Source: Roseiarcus sp052147395 (GTDB taxonomy: Bacteria; Pseudomonadota; Alphaproteobacteria; Rhizobiales; Beijerinckiaceae). Taken from it: a stretch of DNA of 6,551 nucleotides. Position numbers and translations under genes: made by a program. The stretch lies in contig JBKQKS010000085.1 of NCBI GenBank assembly GCA_052147395.1, positions 1-6,551 on the forward strand, read 5' to 3'. Positions 1 through 5,680 of the stretch are shown one piece after another. How positions within the stretch are numbered: position 1 is the stretch's first letter; each line of letters starts with the position of its first letter. The notes beneath the pieces are model-generated. The model was not told the DNA's origin. It worked only from the letters and a program-made list of their open reading frames with translations, and did not search any database.

Positions 1-326
1 CGCTGCCGAAGTGCCGGCCGGTGCTATTGGAGCCGGTCCAGGCGGTGACCATCTACGTGCCCTCCGAAGCCCTCGCGAAAGCGAGCGCTCTGGTCACGGC
101 GCGGCGCGGCCAGATCCTCGGCTTCGAGGGCCGCGAGGGCTGGCCCGGGTGGGAGGCGTTGCGGGCGCAAATTCCGGAGGCGGAGATCGGCGACATGATC
201 GTCGAGTTGCGTAGCGCGACCGCCGGCGTCGGCGCGTTCGACAGCCAGTTCGACCACCTCGCCGAATTGAGCGGCCGCCCCGCCGAGCAGGTGATCGCCG
301 CGAGGAAGCGCGCGCTGGAGGCGTGA
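1..326 (+). CDS. Elongation factor G-like GTPase, C-terminal end (5' partial)
   Basis: This is the tail of a translational GTPase of the EF-G family; the G domain lies outside the window. The frame is open from base 3 and ends with TGA at 324-326, giving about 107 visible residues. What shows is the end of domain IV (CRPVLLEPV, the strand leading into domain V) and the whole domain V fold, including the ARRGQILGF signature (SRRGQI in classical EF-G), then IPEAE, an ELRSATAG segment and QFDH. Canonical FusA has GYVNTLRSMSQGRA and FDHYEPVP at these places. Their replacement by DMIVELRSATAGVGAF and FDHLAELSG marks this as the divergent EF-G-like paralog seen in many alphaproteobacteria, not the main translocase. 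The physiological role of that paralog is not settled. A GTG at 21 is in frame but is just a Val codon, because homology continues upstream of it. The family call is secure and the paralog call is likely. Confidence 0.88.
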   Translation, partial: LPKCRPVLLEPVQAVTIYVPSEALAKASALVTARRGQILGFEGREGWPGWEALRAQIPEAEIGDMIVELRSATAGVGAFDSQFDHLAELSGRPAEQVIAARKRALEA

Positions 327-333
327 GCCCGAC

Positions 334-361
334 GCGGCCGGCCCGAGCGCGGACCGGCCGC
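334..361 (+). terminator. GC-rich hairpin after the EF-G-like gene, possible terminator
   Basis: GCGGCCGG at 334-341 and CCGGCCGC at 354-361 form a perfect 8-bp inverted repeat around a 12-base loop, beginning 8 bases after the EF-G-like stop. The position and strength suit a transcription terminator or an mRNA 3'-end stabiliser. There is no T-run after the stem (TATTCGCAG follows), so a classical intrinsic terminator is not proven. In a genome this GC-rich, a chance repeat is possible. Confidence 0.35.
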
Positions 362-475
362 TATTCGCAGACGCGGCGCGCCTCGGACGACCGAAGTTCC
401 CAGGCGATTGCGCGCGTGTCCGCTCGAGGACCCCGATTTAAGCCCGCAGCAACGAATCCCTGGCAAAGACTCCAG

Positions 476-494
476 CGTTCGAATGTATCGAACG
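476..494. promoter_or_regulatory. Perfect 7-5-7 palindrome, operator or second terminator
   Basis: CGTTCGA (476-482) and TCGAACG (488-494) are exact reverse complements around the spacer ATGTA. The site is 82 bases upstream of the ATG of the GGDEF-EAL gene. Its size and symmetry fit a binding site for a dimeric helix-turn-helix regulator. It could equally be a terminator: a 7-bp stem with a 5-base loop followed by ATTTTG, a short T-run in otherwise T-poor sequence. The symmetry is seen directly; either function is inference. Confidence 0.4.
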
Positions 495-576
495 ATTTTG
501 CTCGGTGCGCGGTCTCTGGCCGCGCATCCCGCCGCCATGAAGGCCGCGAAGGCGCAAGCTCGAAGGGCCCGGCGGC

Positions 577-2307
577 ATGGCGTTTTCAAAGCGCGGGTAT
601 TTCAACGTCGGCCGCGCAACGACGGTCGACAGAGAACGCGCTGCGGATCTGCGCCCCGCTGCGCGCGAAGGGGACGCTGGACAGCGGCGCCTGGCGCGAG
701 TGCTCGGGGAAAGCGCGCACTTCGTCCGGCAGCCCACCTTCCTGACGGGCGCCGCCTTGGTCGCGGTGATTTGGCTCGCCGTCGGCGCGCTCAACGCCCA
801 GGACCGCCGGGCGACGCAGGAGCACATACGCGACGACGTCGACAACCTCGCGTTGGTCGTCGAGGAGAGCGTCGCGCACATCATCCGCGACCTCGACCGT
901 GGACTGCAATTCCTGCGCTGGACGCGCGCGGTGACGCCGGCGAACGTCGAGTGGGCGGACATCCTGGGGCAGACGTTCGTCAATGGCGCCGATACGGCGC
1001 AGACGTCGATCATCGGCGCCGACGGCTTCATGATCACGAGCACCGTCGCGCTCCATCCCGCTGAGCCGATCTATCTTGGCGACCGCGAGCATTTCCGTGT
1101 CCAGGCTCGAGCGAAGAAGGACGAGCTGTTCATCAGCAAGCCGGTGATCGGACGCGTGTCGGGCAAATGGTCGGTGCAGTTCACGCGTCGTCTGACCGAC
1201 GCCGAAGACCATTTCGCTGGCGTCGTCGTCGCGAGCCTCGACGCCAAGAGCCTCGCGCGCGACTATGACACCCTGAACCTCGGCGACGGCGGCGGATTGG
1301 CGCTGGTCGGCTTCGACGGCGTCGTGCGCGCGGGATCGGGCGCCTTCTCCGGCCGCATCGGCGCGCCGTTCGTCGCCGACGAAACGATCGTGGACGGGCC
1401 CGGCGAGCCACGCGGGTTCATCATTGGCGAGCGGCGGGTCGAGGGCGCGCCGCTCCGGGTCGTGCTCACCGCGCCCGACGAAACCGCCGACCTGGGCCTG
1501 ACGCGGAGGCGCGGCGGCTATCTCGGCCTCGGGCTCGCCGCGACCATCGCCACGTTGTTCGCGACCGGAGGCATGGCGGCGCGGCGCTCGCGCGCCGATC
1601 GCCGCCTCATCCATTACGCCCACCACGACGCGCTGACCGGTCTGCCAAACCGCCGGCGGCTCGAAGACGTTCTCGACTCCATTTTCGCGCTGCCTCCCGA
1701 GTCCCGTCGCTACGCGCTGCATTTCGTCGATCTCGATCGCTTCAAATACGTCAATGACACGCATGGCCACGTCTTCGGCGGCAGGCTGTTGCAGCGGGCC
1801 GCCGAGCGGCTGCAAGGCGCGGCGGGCGCCAGCTCTCTGGTGTCGCGCATTGGCGGCGACGAATTCGCGATCGTCCAGGCCCTCGGCGCGGAGGAAGACG
1901 CCGCGACCGCGCTCGCCGAAGCGATCTGCGGCGGCCTCAGCGAACCGTTCGGGATCGACGGGATCGGGATCGTAATCGGCGCTACGGTCGGCGTCGCGCT
2001 CGCCTCGCGCGACGCGGGCGCCGCCAGCGATCTGATGAAAGCGGCCGATCTCGGCCTCCACGCCGCCAAATCCTCGGCGAAGGGCCATTTCCGTCTTTAC
2101 GATGCTGCGATGAAGCGGGCGGTCGAGGAACGCGCCGGCATAGAGAACGGCCTGAAGACGGCGATCGCCAACGGCGAAATCACGCTCCATTATCAGCCGG
2201 TCGTCGCGCTCGAGAGCGGGGAGACGGTCGGCTACGAAGCGCTGATGCGTTGGCGGCGCCCGGGCGGAGCGATGACGCCCCCATCCGAGTTCATTCCGGT
2301 CGCCTAG
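577..2307 (+). CDS. Membrane Cache-GGDEF-EAL c-di-GMP protein, cut short by an in-frame amber codon
   Basis: Family role: GGDEF domains make cyclic-di-GMP from two GTP and EAL domains hydrolyse it, here coupled to a periplasmic sensor. As read, the product is 576 residues. The ATG at 577 is the only start after an in-frame TGA at 538-540; GAAGGG lies about 9 bases upstream. Order: TM helix about 54-73; Cache-like sensor about 80-305 (GDREHFR, ISKPVIGRVSGKW, GVVVASLD); TM helix about 313-335; GGDEF domain about 345-510 (DALTGLPNRR, DLDRFKYVND, GGDEF at 426-430); start of the EAL domain from about 523 with EAL at 554-556. Oddities: the GHxxGD motif reads GHVFGG, so the guanine-contacting Asp (D344 in PleD) is Gly402. 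No RxxD inhibitory site precedes GGDEF. TAG at 2305-2307 falls where homologs have Glu in the A-E-E-x-G segment, leaving about 50 residues of EAL domain. Without it the frame would run to 2895 (772 residues). The domain calls are firm; whether a stable product is made is unknown. Confidence 0.85.
   Translation: MAFSKRGYFNVGRATTVDRERAADLRPAAREGDAGQRRLARVLGESAHFVRQPTFLTGAALVAVIWLAVGALNAQDRRATQEHIRDDVDNLALVVEESVAHIIRDLDRGLQFLRWTRAVTPANVEWADILGQTFVNGADTAQTSIIGADGFMITSTVALHPAEPIYLGDREHFRVQARAKKDELFISKPVIGRVSGKWSVQFTRRLTDAEDHFAGVVVASLDAKSLARDYDTLNLGDGGGLALVGFDGVVRAGSGAFSGRIGAPFVADETIVDGPGEPRGFIIGERRVEGAPLRVVLTAPDETADLGLTRRRGGYLGLGLAATIATLFATGGMAARRSRADRRLIHYAHHDALTGLPNRRRLEDVLDSIFALPPESRRYALHFVDLDRFKYVNDTHGHVFGGRLLQRAAERLQGAAGASSLVSRIGGDEFAIVQALGAEEDAATALAEAICGGLSEPFGIDGIGIVIGATVGVALASRDAGAASDLMKAADLGLHAAKSSAKGHFRLYDAAMKRAVEERAGIENGLKTAIANGEITLHYQPVVALESGETVGYEALMRWRRPGGAMTPPSEFIPVA
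2305..2307 (+). other. In-frame TAG interrupting the EAL domain
   Basis: The reading frame gives EFIPVA-TAG-ENGQIVELG. EAL-family proteins have an acidic residue at this place (EFIPxAEExGxI), so TAG most simply comes from GAG by one G-to-T change. The frame does not shift and stays open for another 195 codons. The alternatives are a nonsense mutation, a base-calling error, or amber readthrough or suppression. Nothing in the flanks supports programmed recoding. Confidence 0.85.
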
Positions 2308-2895
2308 GAGAACGGACAGATCGTCGAACTTGGCGCCTGGGCGTTGGGCCGGGCTGCGGCCGACGTCGCCGCGCTCGATGCGCGGGCCTCAGTCGCCGTC
2401 AATTGTTCGCCGATCCAGTTCCAAATGTCGAATGTGGTCGCCGCCGTCGAGAGCGCGCTCGCGCTCTCCGGTCTTCCGGCGGAGCGGCTCACGGTCGAGG
2501 TGACCGAAACGACGATCATGAAGAGCGATGCAAAAGTCGTCGGCCAACTGCAGAGCCTTCGCGCGCTCGGCGTGCGGGTTTCGATGGACGACTTCGGCAC
2601 CGGGTTTTCCAACCTCGGCTTCCTCGAGCTCTACCCGATCCACATCATCAAGATCGACCGTTCCTTCGTGCGGAAGCTCGATGGCGGCGACCGCGGCCGG
2701 GCGCCGGTGCGCGCGATCATCGACCTCGCCGCCGGCTATCGCATGTCGGTGATCGCCGAAGGCGTCGAGACCGAAGAGCAGCGGCGGGCGCTCATCGAGC
2801 TCGGCTGCCCCGAGGCGCAAGGCTACCTGTTCAGCCGGCCGCGGCCAATCGACGAGTTTTGGCGCTCGCGCGCCGCCGCCAACGCCGCGGCGTGA
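2308..2895 (+). pseudogene. Detached C-terminal part of the EAL phosphodiesterase domain
   Basis: These 195 codons continue the frame of the upstream GGDEF-EAL gene directly after its amber codon and end with TGA at 2893-2895. They encode the remaining three-quarters of the EAL barrel. Numbering the full-length frame with the amber as residue 577, one sees VNCS (Asn609), EVTET (Glu641), MDDFGTGFS (Asp671, Asp672), IKIDRSF (Lys692), AEGVET (Glu728) and QGYLFSRP (Gln748). All expected metal-binding and catalytic residues after the EAL motif are therefore kept. Alone the fragment lacks the EAL glutamate (residue 554, before the stop) and the first strands, so it could not be an active phosphodiesterase. 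No good restart is seen: an in-frame TTG at 2344 and ATG at 2425 lack a clear ribosome binding site and sit inside the fold. It is best read as the remnant of one broken gene; it would be functional only with readthrough or if the TAG is an error. Confidence 0.8.
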
Positions 2896-2995
2896 AGGGG
2901 CGCGCGCATCGGACTTACCGTCATCTGTACAGCCGCGCTGTGTTCGCATAAGAGGACACGCGAATAGCGACCGACTTTCTCGAGGGTGGAGTCCG
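2896..2995. other. Short gap upstream of the NDUFA9-like gene
   Basis: These 100 bases have noticeably lower GC than the flanking genes and probably carry the promoter and leader of the downstream gene cluster. A small inverted repeat, ACAGC at 2929-2933 with GCTGT at 2937-2941, could form a weak 5-bp hairpin without a T-run. CATAAG (2947-2952) resembles a -10 element, but no matching -35 is placed at the right distance. GAGGGTGGAG at 2982-2991 is a strong ribosome binding site for the ATG at 2996. Confidence 0.4.
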
Positions 2996-4003
2996 ATGGC
3001 CGAATATCTCAACGCCAGCGAGCGGCTCATCACCGTTTTCGGCGGCTCCGGGCTCTTCGGGCGCCACATCGTTCGCGCCTTCGCCCGCCGCGGCTGGCGG
3101 GTGCGCGTCGCGGTGCGCCGCCCCGATCTCGCCAATTTCCTGCAGCCGATCGGCGGGGTCGGGGACGTGCAGGCGGTGCAGGCCAATTTGCGCTATCCCG
3201 AATCGGTCGCGGCGGCGGTCGCCGACGCCAAAATCGTCATCAACGCCGCGGGCGTGAAGAGCCAGCACGGCCGGCAGACTTACGCGGCCGTCCACGAAGA
3301 GGGCTCGCGGGCGATCGCGCGCGCGGCCAAAGCGGCGGGGGCGGACGCGCTCGTTCACGTCTCCGGGATCGGCGCCGACGCCGTTTCCCAGAGCGCCTTC
3401 ATCGCGAGCAAGGGGCGCGCCGAGGCCGCCGTGCGCGAGGAATTCCCGGACGCGATCGTGCTCAGGCCGTCCGTGGCGTTCGGCCCGGAGGACACGTTCC
3501 TCAACCAGATCGCCGCAGCGGCCGAGTTGTCTTGGTTCCTGCCGCTGATGAATGGCGGCAAGGCCAGATTGCAGCCGGTGTTCGTCGGCGACGTCGCGCT
3601 CGCCGCGGCGAGCGTGATCGACGGCAGGCTCGCCCGCGGCGAGACCTACGAGCTCGGCGGGCCCGAGGTGATGACTTTGCGCGAGGCGATGGAGCTGACG
3701 CTCGCCATCATCGGGCGTCGCCGGCCGCTGATCCCGTTGTCGGCCGGCATGTCCTACGCGCTGGCGGGCCTCACCGAGCTCGCGAGCGCGCTGAGCTTCG
3801 GCGTTTTCCCGGCCGCGTTGACGACGTCGCGTGATCAGGTGCTGCTGCTCGAGCGCGACAATGTCGTTTCTGACGCGGCCAAGTCCGAAGGGCGCACGCT
3901 CGCAGGGCTCGGCATCGCGCCGCAGGGCATCGAGGCGATCGCGCCCTCCTACCTTTGGCGCTTCCGCAAGAACGGCCAGTACGAGCCGAGTCGTTTCGCC
4001 TGA
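2996..4003 (+). CDS. NDUFA9-like atypical short-chain dehydrogenase (NAD(P)-binding epimerase family)
   Basis: This is a 335-residue Rossmann-fold protein of the extended/atypical SDR group related to the NDUFA9 (39-kDa) accessory subunit of complex I. In mitochondria that subunit binds NADPH structurally. Free-standing bacterial homologs are widespread in alphaproteobacteria, and their substrate, if any, is unknown. Visible: the nucleotide-binding loop GGSGLFG at 16-22 after a beta strand; VRVAVRRPDLANFLQPIG at 36-53, with Arg residues suited to NADP; VINAAG at 81-86; VHVSGIGAD at 120-128; LRPSVAFGPEDTFLNQ at 156-171, a family hallmark; and PVFVGDVA at 194-201. The SDR Tyr-x-x-x-Lys pair appears as Phe135-Ile-Ala-Ser-Lys139, so the catalytic Tyr is missing. 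That argues for a structural or non-catalytic role. The start is supported by a strong GAGGGTGGAG ribosome binding site. It lies 16 bases upstream of sppA, probably co-transcribed, and away from any visible nuo gene. Confidence 0.87.
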   Translation: MAEYLNASERLITVFGGSGLFGRHIVRAFARRGWRVRVAVRRPDLANFLQPIGGVGDVQAVQANLRYPESVAAAVADAKIVINAAGVKSQHGRQTYAAVHEEGSRAIARAAKAAGADALVHVSGIGADAVSQSAFIASKGRAEAAVREEFPDAIVLRPSVAFGPEDTFLNQIAAAAELSWFLPLMNGGKARLQPVFVGDVALAAASVIDGRLARGETYELGGPEVMTLREAMELTLAIIGRRRPLIPLSAGMSYALAGLTELASALSFGVFPAALTTSRDQVLLLERDNVVSDAAKSEGRTLAGLGIAPQGIEAIAPSYLWRFRKNGQYEPSRFA

Positions 4004-4019
4004 GCCCGGGAACCGCACC

Positions 4020-4976
4020 TTGTCCAACGCCGATTATCTCGTCGACCGCCGTAAGCTCCGCCGCCAGCTCGGATGGTGGCGCGCCATAGCCTTCGTCGCC
4101 GCAGCCATTGCGGTGATCGCGCTCGCGCTGCGGCTGGGCGCCGGCTTCCTGCCGCAGAGCGCCCAGATCGCGCGCATCCACATCACCGGCCTCATCACCG
4201 GCGACGCCAAGACGCTGAAGCTGATCGACGACGTCGCCGACTCCAAAGCGGTGAAGGCGGCGATTCTCAGCATCAACAGCCCGGGCGGCACGACCGAGGG
4301 GTCGGAAGCGCTCTACGACGAAATCCGCCGGCTGGCCGCGAAGAAGCCGGTCGTCGCCGTCGTCGACGGCATGGCGGCGTCGGGCGCCTATATCGCCGCG
4401 CTCGGCGCCGACCGCATTTTCGCGCGCGGCAACTCGATCGTCGGCTCAATCGGCGTGCTGGTGGAATTTCCCAATGTGTCGGGCCTGATGGACAAGCTGG
4501 GCGTGAAGCTCGAATCGATCAAATCGTCGCCGCTGAAGGCCGCGCCGAACGGCTTCGAGCCGACGAGCGACGCCGCGCGCGAGGCGATCGCCGCGCTGGT
4601 CGCCGACTCGTTCTCCTGGTTCAAGGGACTGGTCAAGGAGCGTCGCAGCCTCACCGACGACGAACTCGGCAAGGTCGACGACGGGCGAATCTTCACCGGG
4701 CGCCAGGGCGTGCCGCTGAAGCTCGCCGACGAACTCGGCGACGAGCGCGCCGCGATCCGTTGGCTCGAGAGCAGCAAGAGCGTCGCGAAAAAATTGCCGG
4801 TGCGCGATTGGGCGCCGGCTGAATCATTTTCGGGCTTGCGTCTGACGACCCTGGCCGCGGATATTGCGGCTTCGGCCGGTTGGAACGGCCTCGCGGCCGC
4901 GTTGCGCGACGCGGCGTCCGAGGCCGGCCCTCAGGTTGACGGGTTGATGTCGGTTTGGCAATTGTCGGGGAACTAG
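4020..4976 (+). CDS. sppA: Signal peptide peptidase SppA, short form (S49 family serine protease)
   Basis: This inner-membrane protease cleaves remnant signal peptides after signal peptidase has released them. The protein has 318 residues, the short SppA type with one protease domain. The TTG start at 4020 is chosen because the frame begins SNADYLVDRRKLRRQ, matching the usual N-terminus of rhizobial SppA. The in-frame ATG at 3831 would overlap the previous gene by about 170 bases. GGGAA at 4008-4012 is a modest ribosome binding site. Visible: a basic N-terminus; a TM anchor about 22-40; INSPGG at 85-90; MAASGAY with the likely nucleophile Ser121; and SSPLKAAPNGFEP with the likely general base Lys173. 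The Ser-to-Lys spacing of 52 equals that of Bacillus subtilis SppA (Ser147/Lys199), which supports an active Ser-Lys dyad. RIFTGRQG and ADELGD are further family motifs in the C-terminal half. ihfB follows 39 bases downstream. Confidence 0.93.
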   Translation: MSNADYLVDRRKLRRQLGWWRAIAFVAAAIAVIALALRLGAGFLPQSAQIARIHITGLITGDAKTLKLIDDVADSKAVKAAILSINSPGGTTEGSEALYDEIRRLAAKKPVVAVVDGMAASGAYIAALGADRIFARGNSIVGSIGVLVEFPNVSGLMDKLGVKLESIKSSPLKAAPNGFEPTSDAAREAIAALVADSFSWFKGLVKERRSLTDDELGKVDDGRIFTGRQGVPLKLADELGDERAAIRWLESSKSVAKKLPVRDWAPAESFSGLRLTTLAADIAASAGWNGLAAALRDAASEAGPQVDGLMSVWQLSGN

Positions 4977-4981
4977 CGCGC

Positions 4982-4998
4982 ACGGCGGTCCGCGCCGT
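4982..4998 (+). other. Small hairpin between sppA and ihfB
   Basis: ACGGCG (4982-4987) and CGCCGT (4993-4998) form a perfect 6-bp stem with the 5-base loop GTCCG, starting 5 bases after the sppA stop and ending just before the ihfB ribosome binding site. No T-run follows, so it is not a standard terminator. It could act as an mRNA processing or stability element that lets ihfB be expressed apart from sppA, or it may be chance. Confidence 0.25.
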
Positions 4999-5015
4999 AA
5001 TCGAGGGGCGTCGAG

Positions 5016-5294
5016 GTGATCAAATCCGAACTCGTGCAGCGCCTCGCCGGGCGCAATCCGCATCTTTATCTGCGTGACGTCGAGCACATCGTCGACGCCA
5101 TCCTGGGCGAGATCGCGGAGGCGCTGGCGCGCGGCGACCGGGTCGAGCTGCGCGGCTTCGGCGCGTTCTCGACCAAGCAGCGTCACGCCCGCACCGGGCG
5201 CAATCCGCGCACCGGCGACCAGGTGTCCGTCGACGAGAAATTGGTGCCGTTCTTCAAGACCGGCAAGGAAATGCGCGAACGGCTCAACCGCTGA
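5016..5294 (+). CDS. ihfB: Integration host factor subunit beta
   Basis: IHF beta pairs with IHF alpha to bind specific DNA sites and bend them sharply, shaping the nucleoid and assisting transcription, recombination and replication. The protein has 92 residues, the family's normal length. It starts at GTG 5016 with GAGGGG (5003-5008) 7 bases upstream. The N-terminus IKSELVQRLAGRNPHL matches the beta subunit (TKSELIERLA in E. coli), not alpha or HU. The core RGFGAF is at 46-51, and the DNA-gripping arm ARTGRNPRTGD at 58-68 has the intercalating Pro64. The ending KTGKEMRERLN matches the GKELRDR tail of E. coli IHF beta. The gene sits in the order sppA - ihfB - lapA, a common Rhizobiales arrangement. 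IHF alpha is not in the window. Confidence 0.95.
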   Translation: MIKSELVQRLAGRNPHLYLRDVEHIVDAILGEIAEALARGDRVELRGFGAFSTKQRHARTGRNPRTGDQVSVDEKLVPFFKTGKEMRERLNR

Positions 5295-5331
5295 CGAGCC
5301 GCGGCGCAAGCTCGAGGCCACGGAATCTCAG

Positions 5332-5664
5332 ATGCTCAGATTTCTCCAGTATCTCGTCATCGTTCCGGTAGCGATCCTGTTCCTCATGTTCGCGTTCGCC
5401 AACCGCCATTGGGTGACGGTGTCGTTCGATCCGTTCGAGAGCGGCGACGAGGCCGCCTTCGCGCTGCCGGCGCCGCTGTTCATCGTCATTGTGCTCTCGA
5501 TCATGATCGGCGTCATTGCCGGCGGCGCCGCAACGTGGTTGTCTCAGGCTCGCCATCGTCGCGCGCTTCGGCATGCGCGCGCCGAGATGGAGAAATTGCG
5601 CGTCGATCTGCAGGCGGCGAAGGCGGCTCAATCCTCCAACCTACCGGCGACAAGGCGCGCCTGA
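5332..5664 (+). CDS. LapA-domain small inner-membrane protein
   Basis: This 110-residue membrane protein resembles the LapA (DUF1049) domain family. E. coli LapA works with LapB in controlling lipopolysaccharide synthesis through LpxC turnover; the role of short alphaproteobacterial members is less clear. Visible: TM helix about 3-23; FANRHWVTVSFDPF at 22-35, the typical N-x-x-x-V-x-x-x-x-x-P loop; TM helix about 48-70; then a charged helical, probably coiled-coil, cytoplasmic tail about 72-102. The ATG at 5332 is chosen because homology begins at MLRFLQYL; the open frame upstream of it runs through ihfB in another frame. The ribosome binding site is weak (GGA at 5322-5324). The gene begins 37 bases after ihfB and ends 16 bases before the next gene, suggesting an operon. 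Confidence 0.85.
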   Translation: MLRFLQYLVIVPVAILFLMFAFANRHWVTVSFDPFESGDEAAFALPAPLFIVIVLSIMIGVIAGGAATWLSQARHRRALRHARAEMEKLRVDLQAAKAAQSSNLPATRRA

Positions 5665-5680
5665 CTTCAGGGGCGGCGCC

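Larger units (their letters stand above)
327..576. other. Non-coding gap between the EF-G-like gene and the GGDEF-EAL gene
   Basis: This 250-base stretch has no convincing gene. ORFs crossing it in other frames have arginine-rich, low-complexity translations typical of GC-rich shadow frames. It holds the two inverted repeats listed separately (334-361 and 476-494). I found no good sigma-70 -35/-10 pair, sigma-54 box or EcfG-type GGAAC/CGTT pair. The promoter of the downstream gene presumably lies here but cannot be placed. Confidence 0.6.

Noticed and set aside
408..440. Sigma-70-like pair TTGCGC and GATTTA
   Set aside because: The spacing is 21 bases, too long for a functional -35/-10 pair, and both hexamers are weak.
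461..480. Sigma-54 promoter suggested by TGGCA at 461
   Set aside because: The -12 GC element (TTGC) is absent at the required spacing.
408..1064. 218-codon + strand ORF overlapping the start of the c-di-GMP gene
   Set aside because: Arginine-rich out-of-frame translation overlapping the TM and Cache region of the recognised gene by nearly 500 bases, with no homology-like features.
586..2190. 534-codon antisense ORF opposite the GGDEF-EAL gene
   Set aside because: Its translation is rich in Arg, Ala and Gly with no recognisable domain. The + strand carries clear GGDEF and EAL motifs, and GC-rich third positions naturally leave the antisense frame open.
2305..2307. Pyrrolysine or programmed amber recoding
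   Set aside because: No downstream structure or pylTSBCD context is visible, and EAL proteins do not use pyrrolysine. A GAG-to-TAG change is simpler.
2344..2895. Independent EAL protein starting at TTG 2344
   Set aside because: The start lies inside the EAL fold, lacks a ribosome binding site and misses the EAL glutamate. It is in the same frame as the upstream gene, so it is a detached remnant rather than a separate gene.
4009..4013. EcfG-type GGAAC element before sppA
   Set aside because: No CGTT follows at the required distance; the bases form part of the weak sppA ribosome binding region.
3831..4019. Longer SppA starting at the in-frame ATG 3831
   Set aside because: The extra 63 residues overlap the NDUFA9-like gene and look like its shadow. 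The family N-terminus begins at the TTG at 4020.
2921..4027. 368-codon antisense ORF over the NDUFA9-like gene
   Set aside because: Shadow of the + strand gene, which has a strong ribosome binding site and clear family motifs; the antisense protein is low-complexity.
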